The translations under genes were made by a program, and so were the position numbers. Under the pieces are notes generated by a model, which saw nothing but the letters and a program-made list of their open reading frames with translations, had not been told where the DNA came from and ran no database searches. Shown in pieces: positions 1 through 7,860 of a stretch of 21,701 nucleotides of DNA. Source of the stretch: an uncultured Eubacteriales bacterium (GTDB lineage: Bacteria > Bacillota > Clostridia > Oscillospirales > Butyricicoccaceae); assembly GCA_910586105.1 (NCBI GenBank), contig CAJUGU010000062.1, positions 1 through 21,701 on the forward strand, in the 5' to 3' direction. The first letter of the stretch is position 1; each line of letters starts with the position of its first letter.

Positions 1-14
1 CCCTCTGGACACCC

Positions 15-58
15 GCGATGCTGCGCATCGCCTGCGCCGCCTGCGGGCGGGGAAACGG
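15..58. repeat. Short GC-rich hairpin repeat, copy 1
   Basis: A 7-bp hairpin (15-21 with 25-31, loop TGC) is followed by the string CGCCTGCGGGCGGG. The same arrangement, hairpin core GATGCTG(A)CGCATC followed by CGCCTGCGGGCGGG, recurs at 11017-11060, so this looks like a dispersed intergenic repeat. Apart from the promoter region, positions 1-204 show nothing convincing as a gene. Confidence 0.5.
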
Positions 59-120
59 GGAACCGCGTCAAACCAAGATGCATATCCGAAAAAACAGTTT
101 TGCCCCGAACAGCGCGGCTG

Positions 121-149
121 TTGACAGACGCCGCCCGGGGTTGTATGCT
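121..149 (+). promoter_or_regulatory. Promoter of the alpha-galactosidase gene
   Basis: TTGACA at 121-126 and TATGCT at 144-149 are separated by exactly 17 nt, a near-consensus SigA promoter pointing at the gene starting at 205. A 6-bp inverted repeat (108-113 with 117-122, loop GCG) overlaps the first two bases of the -35 box and could be an operator; that role is inference. Confidence 0.8.
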
Positions 150-204
150 ATAAGAAAAAGGGGATGCATCGACCGTCCGCCGCCTAAAGGAGTGTACGAT
201 ATCC

Positions 205-2415
205 GTGATCCAATACCACGAAACCACGAAGACCTTCCACCTGAGCAACGGGAAGCTCAGCTATCTGATAAAGCTGCTGCCCAATGGCCAGCCCGGTCAG
301 CTTTACTTCGGCAAGGCGATCCGGGATAATGAAAATTTCGACCATTTATTGGAAATGAACCCGCGTTCCATGACCGCCTATCTGACGGAAGGGGACAACC
401 GGTTTTCGCTCGACCATGTGAAACAGGAATACCCTTCCTATGGGAGGACTGACTTCCGCCGCCCGGCGGTCGAAGTACGTCAGCCGAACGGCAGCCGTAT
501 CGTCGACCTGGCTTATGTCTCGCATACGATCGCCCCCGGCAAGCCCAGGCTGGAGGGACTGCCCGCGACCTACTGCGAAGACGGCCGCGAGGCGGAAACA
601 CTGACCCTTCATCTGCAAGACCGGCTGCTGGGGCTTGCGGTCGACCTGTCCTACACCCTGTTCGCCGGCCATGCAGCGGTCGCCCGTTCGGTGCGCTTCA
701 TCAACAACGGGACGCTCGACCTGCATCTGACCACGGCAATGAGCCTGTCGCTCGACCTGCCTGACAGCGATTATGAATTCGTCCATTTTTCTGGCGCATG
801 GGCGCGCGAACGCCATATGAAGGTGCGCCGTCTCGAACAGGGGATCCAATCGGTCGGCTCCGCCCGCGGGACTTCATCACACAATCATAACCCGTTCATC
901 CTGCTGCGCAGGCCGGGGACGGATGAAGCGCGCGGCGAAGCGATCGGCTTCTCGCTGGTGTATTCCGGCAACTTCCTCGCGCAGGTCGAGGTCGACAACT
1001 GGGACGTTGCCCGGGTGACGATGGGCATCGATCCATTCGGGTTCGACTGGAAGCTCGCCCCCGGCGAAGCCTTCCAGACCCCGGAAGCGGTCCTGGTCTA
1101 TTCCGGCGAAGGCATGGGCGCAATGAGCCGCACCTATCATGCGCTCTACCGCAGCCGTTTAGCCCGCGGGGAATGGCGGGACAAGCCGCGCCCGATCCTG
1201 CTGAACAACTGGGAGGCAACCTATTTCGACTTTGACGAGGACAAGCTCGCGGCGATCGCGGAGACCGCCCGCGACGACGGCGTCGAGCTGTTCGTATTGG
1301 ACGACGGTTGGTTCGGCGCGCGCTCGGACGACCACGCCGGGCTGGGAGACTGGCAGGCGAATACCAGCCGTCTCGCGCGCGGGATCGCAGGGATCGCCGA
1401 GCGGATCGACGCGCTCGGCATGAAGTTCGGCCTGTGGTTCGAGCCCGAAATGGTCAACAAGGATTCCGACCTTTACCGGGCGCATCCGGATTGGATCATT
1501 CAAACGCCCGGGCGCAGCGCCTCCCATGGGCGTAACCAGTACGTGCTGGATCTTTCCCGTCCCGAAGTGGTCGATAACCTGTATGGGCAGATGTCGAAGA
1601 TCCTGTCCGGGGCGAAGGTCTCCTATATCAAATGGGATATGAACCGGTGCATCACCGAGGCGTTCTCGAGCGCGCTGCCTGCCGACCGGCAGGGGGAGCT
1701 GTTCCACCGCTATATCCTCGGCGTATATGCATTGTATGAACGGCTCACGGCCGCCTTCCCTCACATCCTGTTTGAGTCGTGCGCATCCGGCGGCGGGCGG
1801 TTCGATCCCGGTCTGTTATATTATGCGCCGCAGGGCTGGGCGTCCGACGATTCGGATGCCGTTGAACGGATGAAGATCCAATACGGTACATCGTTCTGTT
1901 ATCCGCTCAGTTCGATCGGGGCGCACGTGTCGGCCGTCCCGAACCATCAGGTCTATCGGAATACGCCGATCGCGACCCGGGCGAATGTCGCTTATTTTGG
2001 GACGTTCGGTTATGAGCTTGACCCGAACCGCCTTACCCCGGAGGAGCGCGAACAGGTGCGCGGCCAGATCCGGTTCATGAAGGAATACCGCGAAGTGCTT
2101 CAGTTTGGCGATTTTTACCGCCTTCGTTCCCCGTTCGAGAGCAATTTCCTGTCATGGATGGTCGTTTCCCCCGACAGGCGGACGGCATTGGTCGGTTGGT
2201 ATAAGATCCTGAACGAGGTCAACGGGCCGTACCGGCGGGTACGCCTGCAAGGGCTGGATCCGGCGCTGTGTTATCAGATCGACGGCGGCGCAGGCCATTT
2301 CGGCGATGAACTGATGAACGTCGGATTGCTGACGACCGACAGCGCCGCCGGTGAAAGCGATCCGACCCGTGCAAGCTGCGACTTTGATTCGCGCATTTAT
2401 GTTTTGAAGGCGTAA
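205..2415 (+). CDS. Alpha-galactosidase, glycoside hydrolase family 36
   Basis: The product (736 aa) should hydrolyse terminal alpha-1,6-galactose from melibiose, raffinose and stachyose in the cytoplasm, since no signal peptide is visible. The GH36 layout is clear: an N-terminal beta-sandwich (about residues 1-325), a (beta/alpha)8 catalytic domain starting around LLNNWEATYFD (332-342) and LFVLDDGWFG (362-371), and a C-terminal beta domain. The nucleophile is Asp478 in YIKWDMNR. The acid/base is Asp548 in GWASDDSDA, after the typical ESCASGGGRFDPG stretch. These positions match those known for Geobacillus AgaA, and the length is normal for bacterial tetrameric GH36 enzymes. The start is GTG at 205, chosen because AAAGGAG lies at 186-192 and the N-terminus is typical. 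It is a single-gene transcript between its own promoter and terminator. No sugar transporter lies next to it. Confidence 0.96.
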   Translation: MIQYHETTKTFHLSNGKLSYLIKLLPNGQPGQLYFGKAIRDNENFDHLLEMNPRSMTAYLTEGDNRFSLDHVKQEYPSYGRTDFRRPAVEVRQPNGSRIVDLAYVSHTIAPGKPRLEGLPATYCEDGREAETLTLHLQDRLLGLAVDLSYTLFAGHAAVARSVRFINNGTLDLHLTTAMSLSLDLPDSDYEFVHFSGAWARERHMKVRRLEQGIQSVGSARGTSSHNHNPFILLRRPGTDEARGEAIGFSLVYSGNFLAQVEVDNWDVARVTMGIDPFGFDWKLAPGEAFQTPEAVLVYSGEGMGAMSRTYHALYRSRLARGEWRDKPRPILLNNWEATYFDFDEDKLAAIAETARDDGVELFVLDDGWFGARSDDHAGLGDWQANTSRLARGIAGIAERIDALGMKFGLWFEPEMVNKDSDLYRAHPDWIIQTPGRSASHGRNQYVLDLSRPEVVDNLYGQMSKILSGAKVSYIKWDMNRCITEAFSSALPADRQGELFHRYILGVYALYERLTAAFPHILFESCASGGGRFDPGLLYYAPQGWASDDSDAVERMKIQYGTSFCYPLSSIGAHVSAVPNHQVYRNTPIATRANVAYFGTFGYELDPNRLTPEEREQVRGQIRFMKEYREVLQFGDFYRLRSPFESNFLSWMVVSPDRRTALVGWYKILNEVNGPYRRVRLQGLDPALCYQIDGGAGHFGDELMNVGLLTTDSAAGESDPTRASCDFDSRIYVLKA

Positions 2416-2476
2416 AGCCCGGAACGGCTGGGACAGCCGGAGCGGCGTCAGTCCGCGCCCAAATGGACGCAAAGCA

Positions 2477-2507
2477 CCCCCGTGCCACAAACCGGCGCGG
2501 GGGTTTT
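2477..2507 (+). terminator. Rho-independent terminator of the alpha-galactosidase gene
   Basis: A 10-bp stem (2477-2486 with 2494-2503, one G-T pair, 7-nt loop) is followed directly by TTTT, 60 nt after the stop codon. Confidence 0.7.
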
Positions 2508-2527
2508 GCCGTCCCCGGAATGGGACG

Positions 2528-2561
2528 AAAAAAAAAGCGCCCGCCGGCGAGCGGAGGGCGC
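2528..2561 (-). terminator. Rho-independent terminator of the DUF4914-like gene
   Basis: Read on the minus strand, GCGCCC (2556-2561) pairs with GGGCGC (2537-2542), and nine T residues follow (2528-2536). It begins about 12 nt after the TAA of the gene ending at 2574. The two convergent genes therefore have separate back-to-back terminators. Confidence 0.85.
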
Positions 2562-2573
2562 GGGTTTGCTGAA

Positions 2574-4448
2574 TTAGAAACGCATGGGGGTGAGCTTGCA
2601 ATAATCGTCGATGGAGCCGCCTGCGCGGAAGCATTCGATGATCGCACGGCCAAGCGGGTCGAGCTCGTCGGTGTAGAACTTTTCCAGCTCCTGCTCGAAG
2701 AAATCATTCAGGATCTTTGCGCCGACGTCGTAGCCTTCCTCGCCAAGACGGTCCTGCGTCTCGGGGCGGAGGAACTTGGCGCGGATATCCTGGCCGTCCA
2801 TCTTCATCTCGCGCAAAGCGTAGCCCAGCAGCGGGCAGCGGGCCGGCACGAGCTTTTCCTTCTTCACGGTGCCGTTATGGCGCGCGAGGAACTCGCGGGA
2901 GATCCATTCCGCAGCGAAGCCGACCTGATAAATGCCAATGTGCTGGTTGGGGATAAGCACATAACGGGTGCGGGGGCTGTTCACGATCTGCTGGAGCAGC
3001 AGGTTTGCCTGCTTGACGCGTTCGCCGGTCGCGAACGGCCAGTAAGAGCCTACGCCCTCGGAGACCATTGCGCTGCCGCCGTCAACGATCGAGGGGTTCT
3101 TATGGCCGCGCGGGGCGACCAGACGCCACAGCCAGGCAAGCGCGGGCGGGATGAAATGCAGCAGGCCCATGATGCCGTAGGTCGGGTTCTCGCGGGAGGA
3201 AGGAGGCATACGGGTACCGAACGAACGCACGTCGACTTCGACCGGCTCGGTGATGATATGCGGCACCTTCTCGCGCGGGACGATCGCGCGCGGGTTCGGG
3301 CAGGGCTTACCGTTGGAATCGGGGGTATGCTCCCAGATCAGGGAGGTCGCGCCGACAACGCCCTGGATGTTGAAGAAGCAAAGCGGCTCGTCCGGCTCGG
3401 TGCAGATGCGTTCGTAGACCGGGTCGCAGCCGTAATGGGTCACGCCGTCCATGCGGAGGAACCAGCCGTGTTCGCCGTCCACGATGCAGAGCTTGCCATT
3501 ATCCCCCTGGATGGAGGGATAGCAGGTCGCCATATCGTCGCAGATCGGTTCGATGGTGCAGGTCTTGCCCAGATTGAGGATGGTCTTTTCGCCCGTGACC
3601 GTATGGGTCGCAAGCAGGACGCGGTCGTCTTCCATGCGGGCAACGTCCTGAAGCATTTCGCTCTTGCCGCCGCCGGAAGCGCCTTCGTGCATGATGACGA
3701 TGTCGTTATCATACTGGGTGGTGATGCGGGCTGCGGAAGCGTGCGCCGTAACCCAGCCTTCCTGCTCGCCGATGTCGAGGAGGACGGAATAAACGCCCTT
3801 CTTCGCGGACGGGCCGGGATACAGGTTGTAGGAGTAGACTTCATGGCAGTCGTCCAGACGGTTATGTACGCAGACCTGACGGCCATTGAAATGGGTGTGA
3901 CGGAACGGGGGCGCAACATAGATGATCGCGCGGGGCTTATAGCCCTCGGTCTCTTCCGCGGAAACGAAGCCTTGCAGCTGCGCGAGCGCGAACGCGAAGA
4001 ACGCCGCGTTACGCGGGCAGATCAGCATAGACTTATAGCCATAGATGTTGCCGCCGGAGTTGAACGGCATGATGATGAGTTCCTGCGTCTTGAGCCATTC
4101 GAGGGTCTCCTTGCGGACCTGCTCAAACTCGTAGCCGTAAACGTCCTTGAACCGCGGCTTATCGGTCGGCTTGTCGTCGGCAATCCGCATGCAGTCGGGA
4201 TCGCGGCGGCGCATATAGTCTTCCGCATAGTTGACGCACACGCCGTTCTTCGCGCGTACAACGGTCGCTTCGGTGATCTCGCCTTTGCCGGGCACCTCAT
4301 AAACGACGTCATACTTGCCGGAACGGCCGGTGCCGAAGACCATTTCGTAAAGCTCGGATTTGGTCGTGGGGATGAAGATGCCTTTGCATTCCTCAATGAC
4401 GTCCTCGATCTCGGGCGTCCAAGTGAATTTACGCAGCAATCGATTCAT
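2574..4448 (-). CDS. DUF4914-like P-loop protein, PEPCK/HPr-kinase-like
   Basis: The product is a 624-aa soluble protein of unknown function that I recognise, with moderate certainty, as the DUF4914 family of Clostridia and Bacteroidota. Its clearest feature is a Walker A motif, GASGGGKSEM, at residues 256-265 (Lys262), preceded by the hydrophobic strand DIVIMHE and followed by acidic and His-rich stretches such as THTVTGEKT (281-289) and CIVDGEHGWF (321-330). The spacing of the strand and the P-loop recalls the nucleotide-binding core of PEP carboxykinase and HPr kinase, so ATP or GTP binding is likely. The substrate is unknown. No signal peptide or membrane segment is visible. The start is ATG at 4448 with AAGGAGG 13 nt upstream. 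It is monocistronic, with its own promoter (4556-4585) and terminator. Confidence 0.85.
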   Translation of the reverse strand: MNRLLRKFTWTPEIEDVIEECKGIFIPTTKSELYEMVFGTGRSGKYDVVYEVPGKGEITEATVVRAKNGVCVNYAEDYMRRRDPDCMRIADDKPTDKPRFKDVYGYEFEQVRKETLEWLKTQELIIMPFNSGGNIYGYKSMLICPRNAAFFAFALAQLQGFVSAEETEGYKPRAIIYVAPPFRHTHFNGRQVCVHNRLDDCHEVYSYNLYPGPSAKKGVYSVLLDIGEQEGWVTAHASAARITTQYDNDIVIMHEGASGGGKSEMLQDVARMEDDRVLLATHTVTGEKTILNLGKTCTIEPICDDMATCYPSIQGDNGKLCIVDGEHGWFLRMDGVTHYGCDPVYERICTEPDEPLCFFNIQGVVGATSLIWEHTPDSNGKPCPNPRAIVPREKVPHIITEPVEVDVRSFGTRMPPSSRENPTYGIMGLLHFIPPALAWLWRLVAPRGHKNPSIVDGGSAMVSEGVGSYWPFATGERVKQANLLLQQIVNSPRTRYVLIPNQHIGIYQVGFAAEWISREFLARHNGTVKKEKLVPARCPLLGYALREMKMDGQDIRAKFLRPETQDRLGEEGYDVGAKILNDFFEQELEKFYTDELDPLGRAIIECFRAGGSIDDYCKLTPMRF

Positions 4449-4555
4449 TTTTGTTCGATGACCTCCTTATTCAGCCGTCCGCAGGAGCGGCAGGCCGTCA
4501 TTTTCGGGCAGGAAAGCAGGAAGATGATGCACTGCCCGATTTTCTTTCCTTTTAT

Positions 4556-4585
4556 ATCATACATCGAAAGCACGGGATTCGTCAA
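4556..4585 (-). promoter_or_regulatory. Promoter of the DUF4914-like gene
   Basis: On the minus strand TTGACG (4580-4585) and TATGAT (4556-4561) are separated by 18 nt. The promoter lies in the 168-nt gap behind the upstream membrane-protein gene and gives a leader of about 100 nt. Confidence 0.65.
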
Positions 4586-4616
4586 TAGAAATTTCGTGAT
4601 TTACACAGGAAAATCT

Positions 4617-5867
4617 TTAGCGGCCCCCTGAAGCGTCGACTGCGGCAGCCGGTTCCGCGGCAGGCTCCGCGATCCCCTTCATCAGCGGCCAGATCCATTG
4701 ATCGGCGTAGGCTTCCAGCGCTTCCCAGGACAGCGCGGAGGTGGAGGACTGGATCAGCACCGCGCATCCCTCCGCGGGGAGGAGCGCCAGCAGCAGATGG
4801 TTGGGATTGCCGTTGACCGACGTCCCGAAGCCTTCGGACACCAGATAATTGGTCCCTTCCACCCGCCTGCCGGACGGGGTGTAGCCTGCAAAGAAATCCC
4901 CGCGCGGCTCGGCGATGAAATCCTCCTGGATGCTTTCGCGGTAATCGGCCAGGAAGGCATGATACCAGTCCCTGCGCTCCGCGCCGCCGGTATACCAGAG
5001 CATGCGGAAGCAGGTGGACACCTTGCTTTCAGCCCTGTACCATTGCATCCCGTCGTCCCCCAACGCGCCCAGCTCCCAGCCGCGCGGCAGGGCTACCGTG
5101 ATCCCTTCGTCCAGCTCCACCGTCAGCACGCTGTAGCCGTCGGCGGGAATGTCGGAGACTTCCGGCGTGACCGTGCGACCCCACAGGAGAAAGGTCAGGA
5201 CGAGCAGCGGCACGGCGGCGAATACAAACATGCCGTGTTTCCATCGCGCCTCTCGTTCGGGAGGGCAGAGGTATACCGCCAGTTTGCAGGATGCCCCTAC
5301 CGAAACCAGCAGGAGGGCTAGGCTCATGAAACAGCGCCGGATGAACGCGCAAAGCTGCTGCTCATAGGCCTGTGCATATTCCAAAAAGAATTCGTCGCCC
5401 CGCCGGATCTCATAAACCAGCAAGTGGCCGTCGGTGTAAGCATAGCGGAAGGCCGCTTCCGCCTGCCCCGCCCAGTCAAGGAACGCCTCCGGGTCGAAGC
5501 GGAAGGCTTCGGAGATGTACAGGGGATCGTCATAGCCTTCCAGGTAAATCCAGTAACGCTTAACGATAGCGGTCGAACGGCCCGAGGGCAGTTCGGTATC
5601 GGACCGCCGGACGGACACGGCCCGGGCGGTACGCTGTTGCAGTCCGGTCTCCCGCGCGGGGAAAGCGTCCGGCGTTTCGGAAAACATCCGGCCAAATACC
5701 GTCAGGGATAACGCGAGCAGCGGCAGCAAGACGAGCAGCCGCTTCCAAATCGCGGCAGGAGGATCTTGCAGCCATTGCAGGCAGCTGCGGAAGGATGTCC
5801 ATAAAAAACGGGCTCCCATCAGGACGAATATCCCAGAGAAAATGCCCGAAGCGATCAGCTTGCCCAT
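4617..5867 (-). CDS. Unrecognised four-helix membrane protein
   Basis: I do not recognise this 416-aa protein. It has hydrophobic segments at about residues 3-22, 43-62, 179-201 and 212-230. Between the second and third pairs lies a soluble domain of roughly 115 residues, and a C-terminal soluble domain of about 185 residues follows, rich in Trp and acidic residues and ending in an Ala/Glu/Pro-rich tail. With two hairpin pairs, both soluble domains would lie on the same side of the membrane. Residues 253-390 (EGITVALPRGWELG onward) read like the beta-rich, lipoprotein-type domains of Bacillota that resemble PsbP or DUF1795, but I cannot assign it. The start ATG is preceded by GGGAGG. The TAA lies next to the promoter of the following gene, and no clear terminator is visible. 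Confidence 0.85.
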   Translation of the reverse strand: MGKLIASGIFSGIFVLMGARFLWTSFRSCLQWLQDPPAAIWKRLLVLLPLLALSLTVFGRMFSETPDAFPARETGLQQRTARAVSVRRSDTELPSGRSTAIVKRYWIYLEGYDDPLYISEAFRFDPEAFLDWAGQAEAAFRYAYTDGHLLVYEIRRGDEFFLEYAQAYEQQLCAFIRRCFMSLALLLVSVGASCKLAVYLCPPEREARWKHGMFVFAAVPLLVLTFLLWGRTVTPEVSDIPADGYSVLTVELDEGITVALPRGWELGALGDDGMQWYRAESKVSTCFRMLWYTGGAERRDWYHAFLADYRESIQEDFIAEPRGDFFAGYTPSGRRVEGTNYLVSEGFGTSVNGNPNHLLLALLPAEGCAVLIQSSTSALSWEALEAYADQWIWPLMKGIAEPAAEPAAAVDASGGR

Positions 5868-5905
5868 TGTGCAGCCCTCCCGGTTGGTTTGACTTCTTAC
5901 CTATC

Positions 5906-5934
5906 AGTATAGCACATCGCCAGCGGATCGGAAA
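5906..5934 (-). promoter_or_regulatory. Promoter of the four-helix membrane protein gene
   Basis: On the minus strand a good -10, TATACT (5906-5911), has a poor -35, TTTCCG (5929-5934), at 17 nt. The bases around the -10, TGCTATACTGATAG, are identical to those at the MATE gene promoter. Confidence 0.6.
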
Positions 5935-5951
5935 GCGCGAAGCGCTATAAA

Positions 5952-5976
5952 ATCCCGCGCGTTGCGCGCTCCGCTT
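5952..5976. repeat. 25-bp direct repeat, copy 1
   Basis: This 25-bp GC-rich sequence, beginning ATCCCGCGC and ending CTCCGCTT, recurs at 6315-6339 with one mismatch. In both copies the bases just before it contain AGCGCT. The two copies flank about 340 bp of other repeats. Confidence 0.75.
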
Positions 5977-6034
5977 TGAAAGTCTCCTTCCCCAAGGGAG
6001 CTGGCAGCCGTAAGGCTGACTGAGGGAGTTGCCA
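5975..6034. repeat. Dispersed intergenic repeat, copy 1
   Basis: This 60-bp element has the core AGGGAGCTGGCAGCCG and inverted CTCC/GGAG motifs that can fold. A copy with several substitutions lies at 14533-14592. I recall such sequences as frequent intergenic repeats in Oscillospirales genomes, but no search was possible here. Confidence 0.75.
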
Positions 6035-6060
6035 GAGGTACGCGGCCCGAGGGCGTCGTC

Positions 6061-6143
6061 TTACAGCGGAGCGGTCTGCCGAACGTCCCGTTTGGGCGCG
6101 CTTACGGCGGAGTGGTCTGCCGAGCTGTCCCGTTTGGGCGCGC
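6061..6143. repeat. Two tandem 41/42-bp units
   Basis: Two adjacent units (about 6061-6101 and 6102-6143) share GGTCTGCCGA and CCCGTTTGGGCGCGCTT, with a few substitutions and one indel. A hairpin follows directly (6146-6178, arms GCAGC/GCTGC, inner stem GGGTTG/CAACCC). Otherwise the 5868-6364 gap holds only the promoter, the terminator and the other listed repeats, and I see no gene in it. Confidence 0.7.
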
Positions 6144-6248
6144 TTGCAGCAATGGGTTGGCGTCAACCCCTTCGCTGCTAGACGGCGCTGGTTCGGGGCA
6201 ACTCCTTCCGTCATGGCTTGCGCCGTGCCGCCCCCGTCGGACGCGCCT

Positions 6249-6265
6249 ATGACGCTTCGCGTCAT
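6249..6265. repeat. Perfect 7-bp hairpin
   Basis: ATGACGC (6249-6255) and GCGTCAT (6259-6265) flank a TTC loop. It lies just beyond the T-tract of the MATE gene terminator and is one of the many short hairpins in this gap. Confidence 0.6.
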
Positions 6266-6266
6266 G

Positions 6267-6297
6267 AAAAAAGGCGCTCCGCGCCTTCCGAAGGCGC
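6267..6297 (-). terminator. Terminator of the MATE gene with a competing third arm
   Basis: On the minus strand AAGGCGC (6281-6287 complement) pairs with GCGCCTT (6271-6277 complement) around a GGA loop, and a T-tract continues to 6267. This is a good rho-independent terminator about 70 nt after the MATE stop codon. A further copy of the first strand at 6291-6297 can pair with the same middle arm, so two 7-bp hairpins are mutually exclusive. Confidence 0.7.
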
Positions 6298-6314
6298 AGA
6301 GCGCTGTTTATGGG

Positions 6315-6339
6315 ATCCCGCGCATTGCGCGCTCCGCTT
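6315..6339. repeat. 25-bp direct repeat, copy 2
   Basis: It matches 5952-5976 at 24 of 25 positions and lies 25 bp from the 3' end of the MATE gene. Confidence 0.75.
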
Positions 6340-6364
6340 CCGGGCGCTGCGCGTGCCGCGTCGG

Positions 6365-7732
6365 TCAGATATTGAACGCCGCCCGTTTCCAGCCGCCCGA
6401 GCGTATCCGCCAGAAAAAGAAGGCCGACCGGACGCCCCAGTCTACGATCATTGCGACCCAGGTCCCGAACATCCCAAGCCCCAGCGCATTTGCAAACACA
6501 TAACCGCAGATCACGCGGAACAGCCACATGGAAACAATCGAAACGATCATGGAAAACCGCACGTCGTTTGCTGCGCGCAAAGCGTTCGGCAGGGTGAAGG
6601 ACAGCGGCCAGATCAGGCAGCAGAACGAGCCGTGCAGCAGCAGCACCCGCTTTGCCATTTCCATGGTTTCGGACGAAAGGTTATAGGCGTGCAGGATCAT
6701 GGGCATTGCCAGCAGGATCAGCGCGTTGGTCGCGAGCATCACCGCATAGCAGATCGCCATGAGCTTGCGGGTATAATACTGCACCTGCTCCTCGTCGCCC
6801 GCGCCGACGCAGCGGGAGATCACGGCGACCATCGCCATACTCATCGCCATACCGGCAAGCGACTGGAACGAGCTGACCGAGTTGCCGACCGCGTTCGCCG
6901 CGATCGAAGCCGTGCCGAAGGTCGCCACCAGGCTGAGCAGCACGATCTTGCCCAGCTGGAACATGCTGTTTTCCAGGCCGTTGGGCACGCCCAGCCGCAG
7001 GATCCGGCCGATCATCTGGCGGTCAAACCGGAAATCGAACGGCAGCCGCAGGCGGATGCTCAGGTCGGGACGGCGCAGCCAGGCCAGCATCATACCGGCG
7101 GCAAGGATACGGGAGACGAGGGTCGGGATCGCCGCGCCGACGATCCCCATGCGCAGCCGGTAGATCAGGAAGGCGTTGCCGCAGATGTTGACGGTGTTCA
7201 TAACGATGGATACCATCATGGAAACGTTCGAGTTGCCCATCACGCGGAACAGCGCCGCGCCGCTGTTATAGATCGCGATGAATGGGATCGACGCCGCGAC
7301 GATCAGCAGATAGCTGCTGCAAAACGCGCGCACATCGGCTTCCAGATGCCCGAACACCACATCGAGCAGGAGGTTGTGGCCCAGATAGACCAGCGCCATC
7401 ACGACGAGCGCCGAGGCCCCGGTGAAAAGCAGCAGCTGATTGCCTGCTTTTTCGGCGTTTCCGGTATCGTTCCGGCCAAGGTATTGCCCGGCAATGACCG
7501 CGCCGCCGGTCGCGAGCGCGGAGAACAGGTTGACGATCAGAACGTTGACCGTGTCGACCAGCGAGACCGCGCTGACGGCAGCTTCGCCGACGCTGGATAC
7601 CATCACCGAGTCGACCATGCCGACGGCGATCGTTAAAAACTGTTCGACGATCAGCGGAAGGATCAGGCGGAACAACGCGGCGTTGTCAAACAGCCGCAGC
7701 CGGGGCTGCGGAAGGACGGCTTGCTTTTGCAT
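6365..7732 (-). CDS. MATE-family multidrug/metabolite exporter
   Basis: The product is a 455-aa integral membrane protein of the MATE (NorM/DinF-like) superfamily, whose members export drugs or metabolites in exchange for Na+ or H+. Hydrophobic stretches along the whole length fit 12 helices in two homologous halves. Family-typical sequence is seen in the first half, LILPLIVEQFLTIAVGMVDS (about 23-42) followed by SSVGEAAVSAVSLVD and GGAVIAGQYLGRND (about residues 80-93). The second half contains FQLGKIVLLSLVATFGTASIAANAVG. The length is usual for the family. The start is ATG at 7732 with AAAGGAG about 11 nt upstream. It is monocistronic, with its own promoter and terminator. The substrate cannot be inferred, and no regulator gene is adjacent. 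Confidence 0.93.
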   Translation of the reverse strand: MQKQAVLPQPRLRLFDNAALFRLILPLIVEQFLTIAVGMVDSVMVSSVGEAAVSAVSLVDTVNVLIVNLFSALATGGAVIAGQYLGRNDTGNAEKAGNQLLLFTGASALVVMALVYLGHNLLLDVVFGHLEADVRAFCSSYLLIVAASIPFIAIYNSGAALFRVMGNSNVSMMVSIVMNTVNICGNAFLIYRLRMGIVGAAIPTLVSRILAAGMMLAWLRRPDLSIRLRLPFDFRFDRQMIGRILRLGVPNGLENSMFQLGKIVLLSLVATFGTASIAANAVGNSVSSFQSLAGMAMSMAMVAVISRCVGAGDEEQVQYYTRKLMAICYAVMLATNALILLAMPMILHAYNLSSETMEMAKRVLLLHGSFCCLIWPLSFTLPNALRAANDVRFSMIVSIVSMWLFRVICGYVFANALGLGMFGTWVAMIVDWGVRSAFFFWRIRSGGWKRAAFNI

Positions 7733-7773
7733 TTTGCGAAAGGCTCCTTTGTGAAAGATTTTTGTTCGCTATC

Positions 7774-7802
7774 AGTATAGCAGGTTTGCCCAGTTTGGAC
7801 AA
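7774..7802 (-). promoter_or_regulatory. Promoter of the MATE gene
   Basis: On the minus strand TTGTCC (7797-7802) and TATACT (7774-7779) are 17 nt apart. The 14 bases around the -10 match those of the promoter at 5906-5934. Confidence 0.75.
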
Positions 7803-7860
7803 TGGCACTGATGCACAGAAACAAGCCGGATTTTGCGGGGGTTTGACATAAAAATGCTAC

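Noticed and set aside
18..329. 103-codon plus-strand frame overlapping the alpha-galactosidase start
   Set aside because: It contains the hairpin repeat and the promoter, and overlaps the real gene in another frame.
2463..4631. 722-codon plus-strand frame opposite the DUF4914-like gene
   Set aside because: It is a shadow caused by GC-rich codon use. It has no family features or ribosome binding site, and the opposite strand has a clear gene with promoter and terminator.
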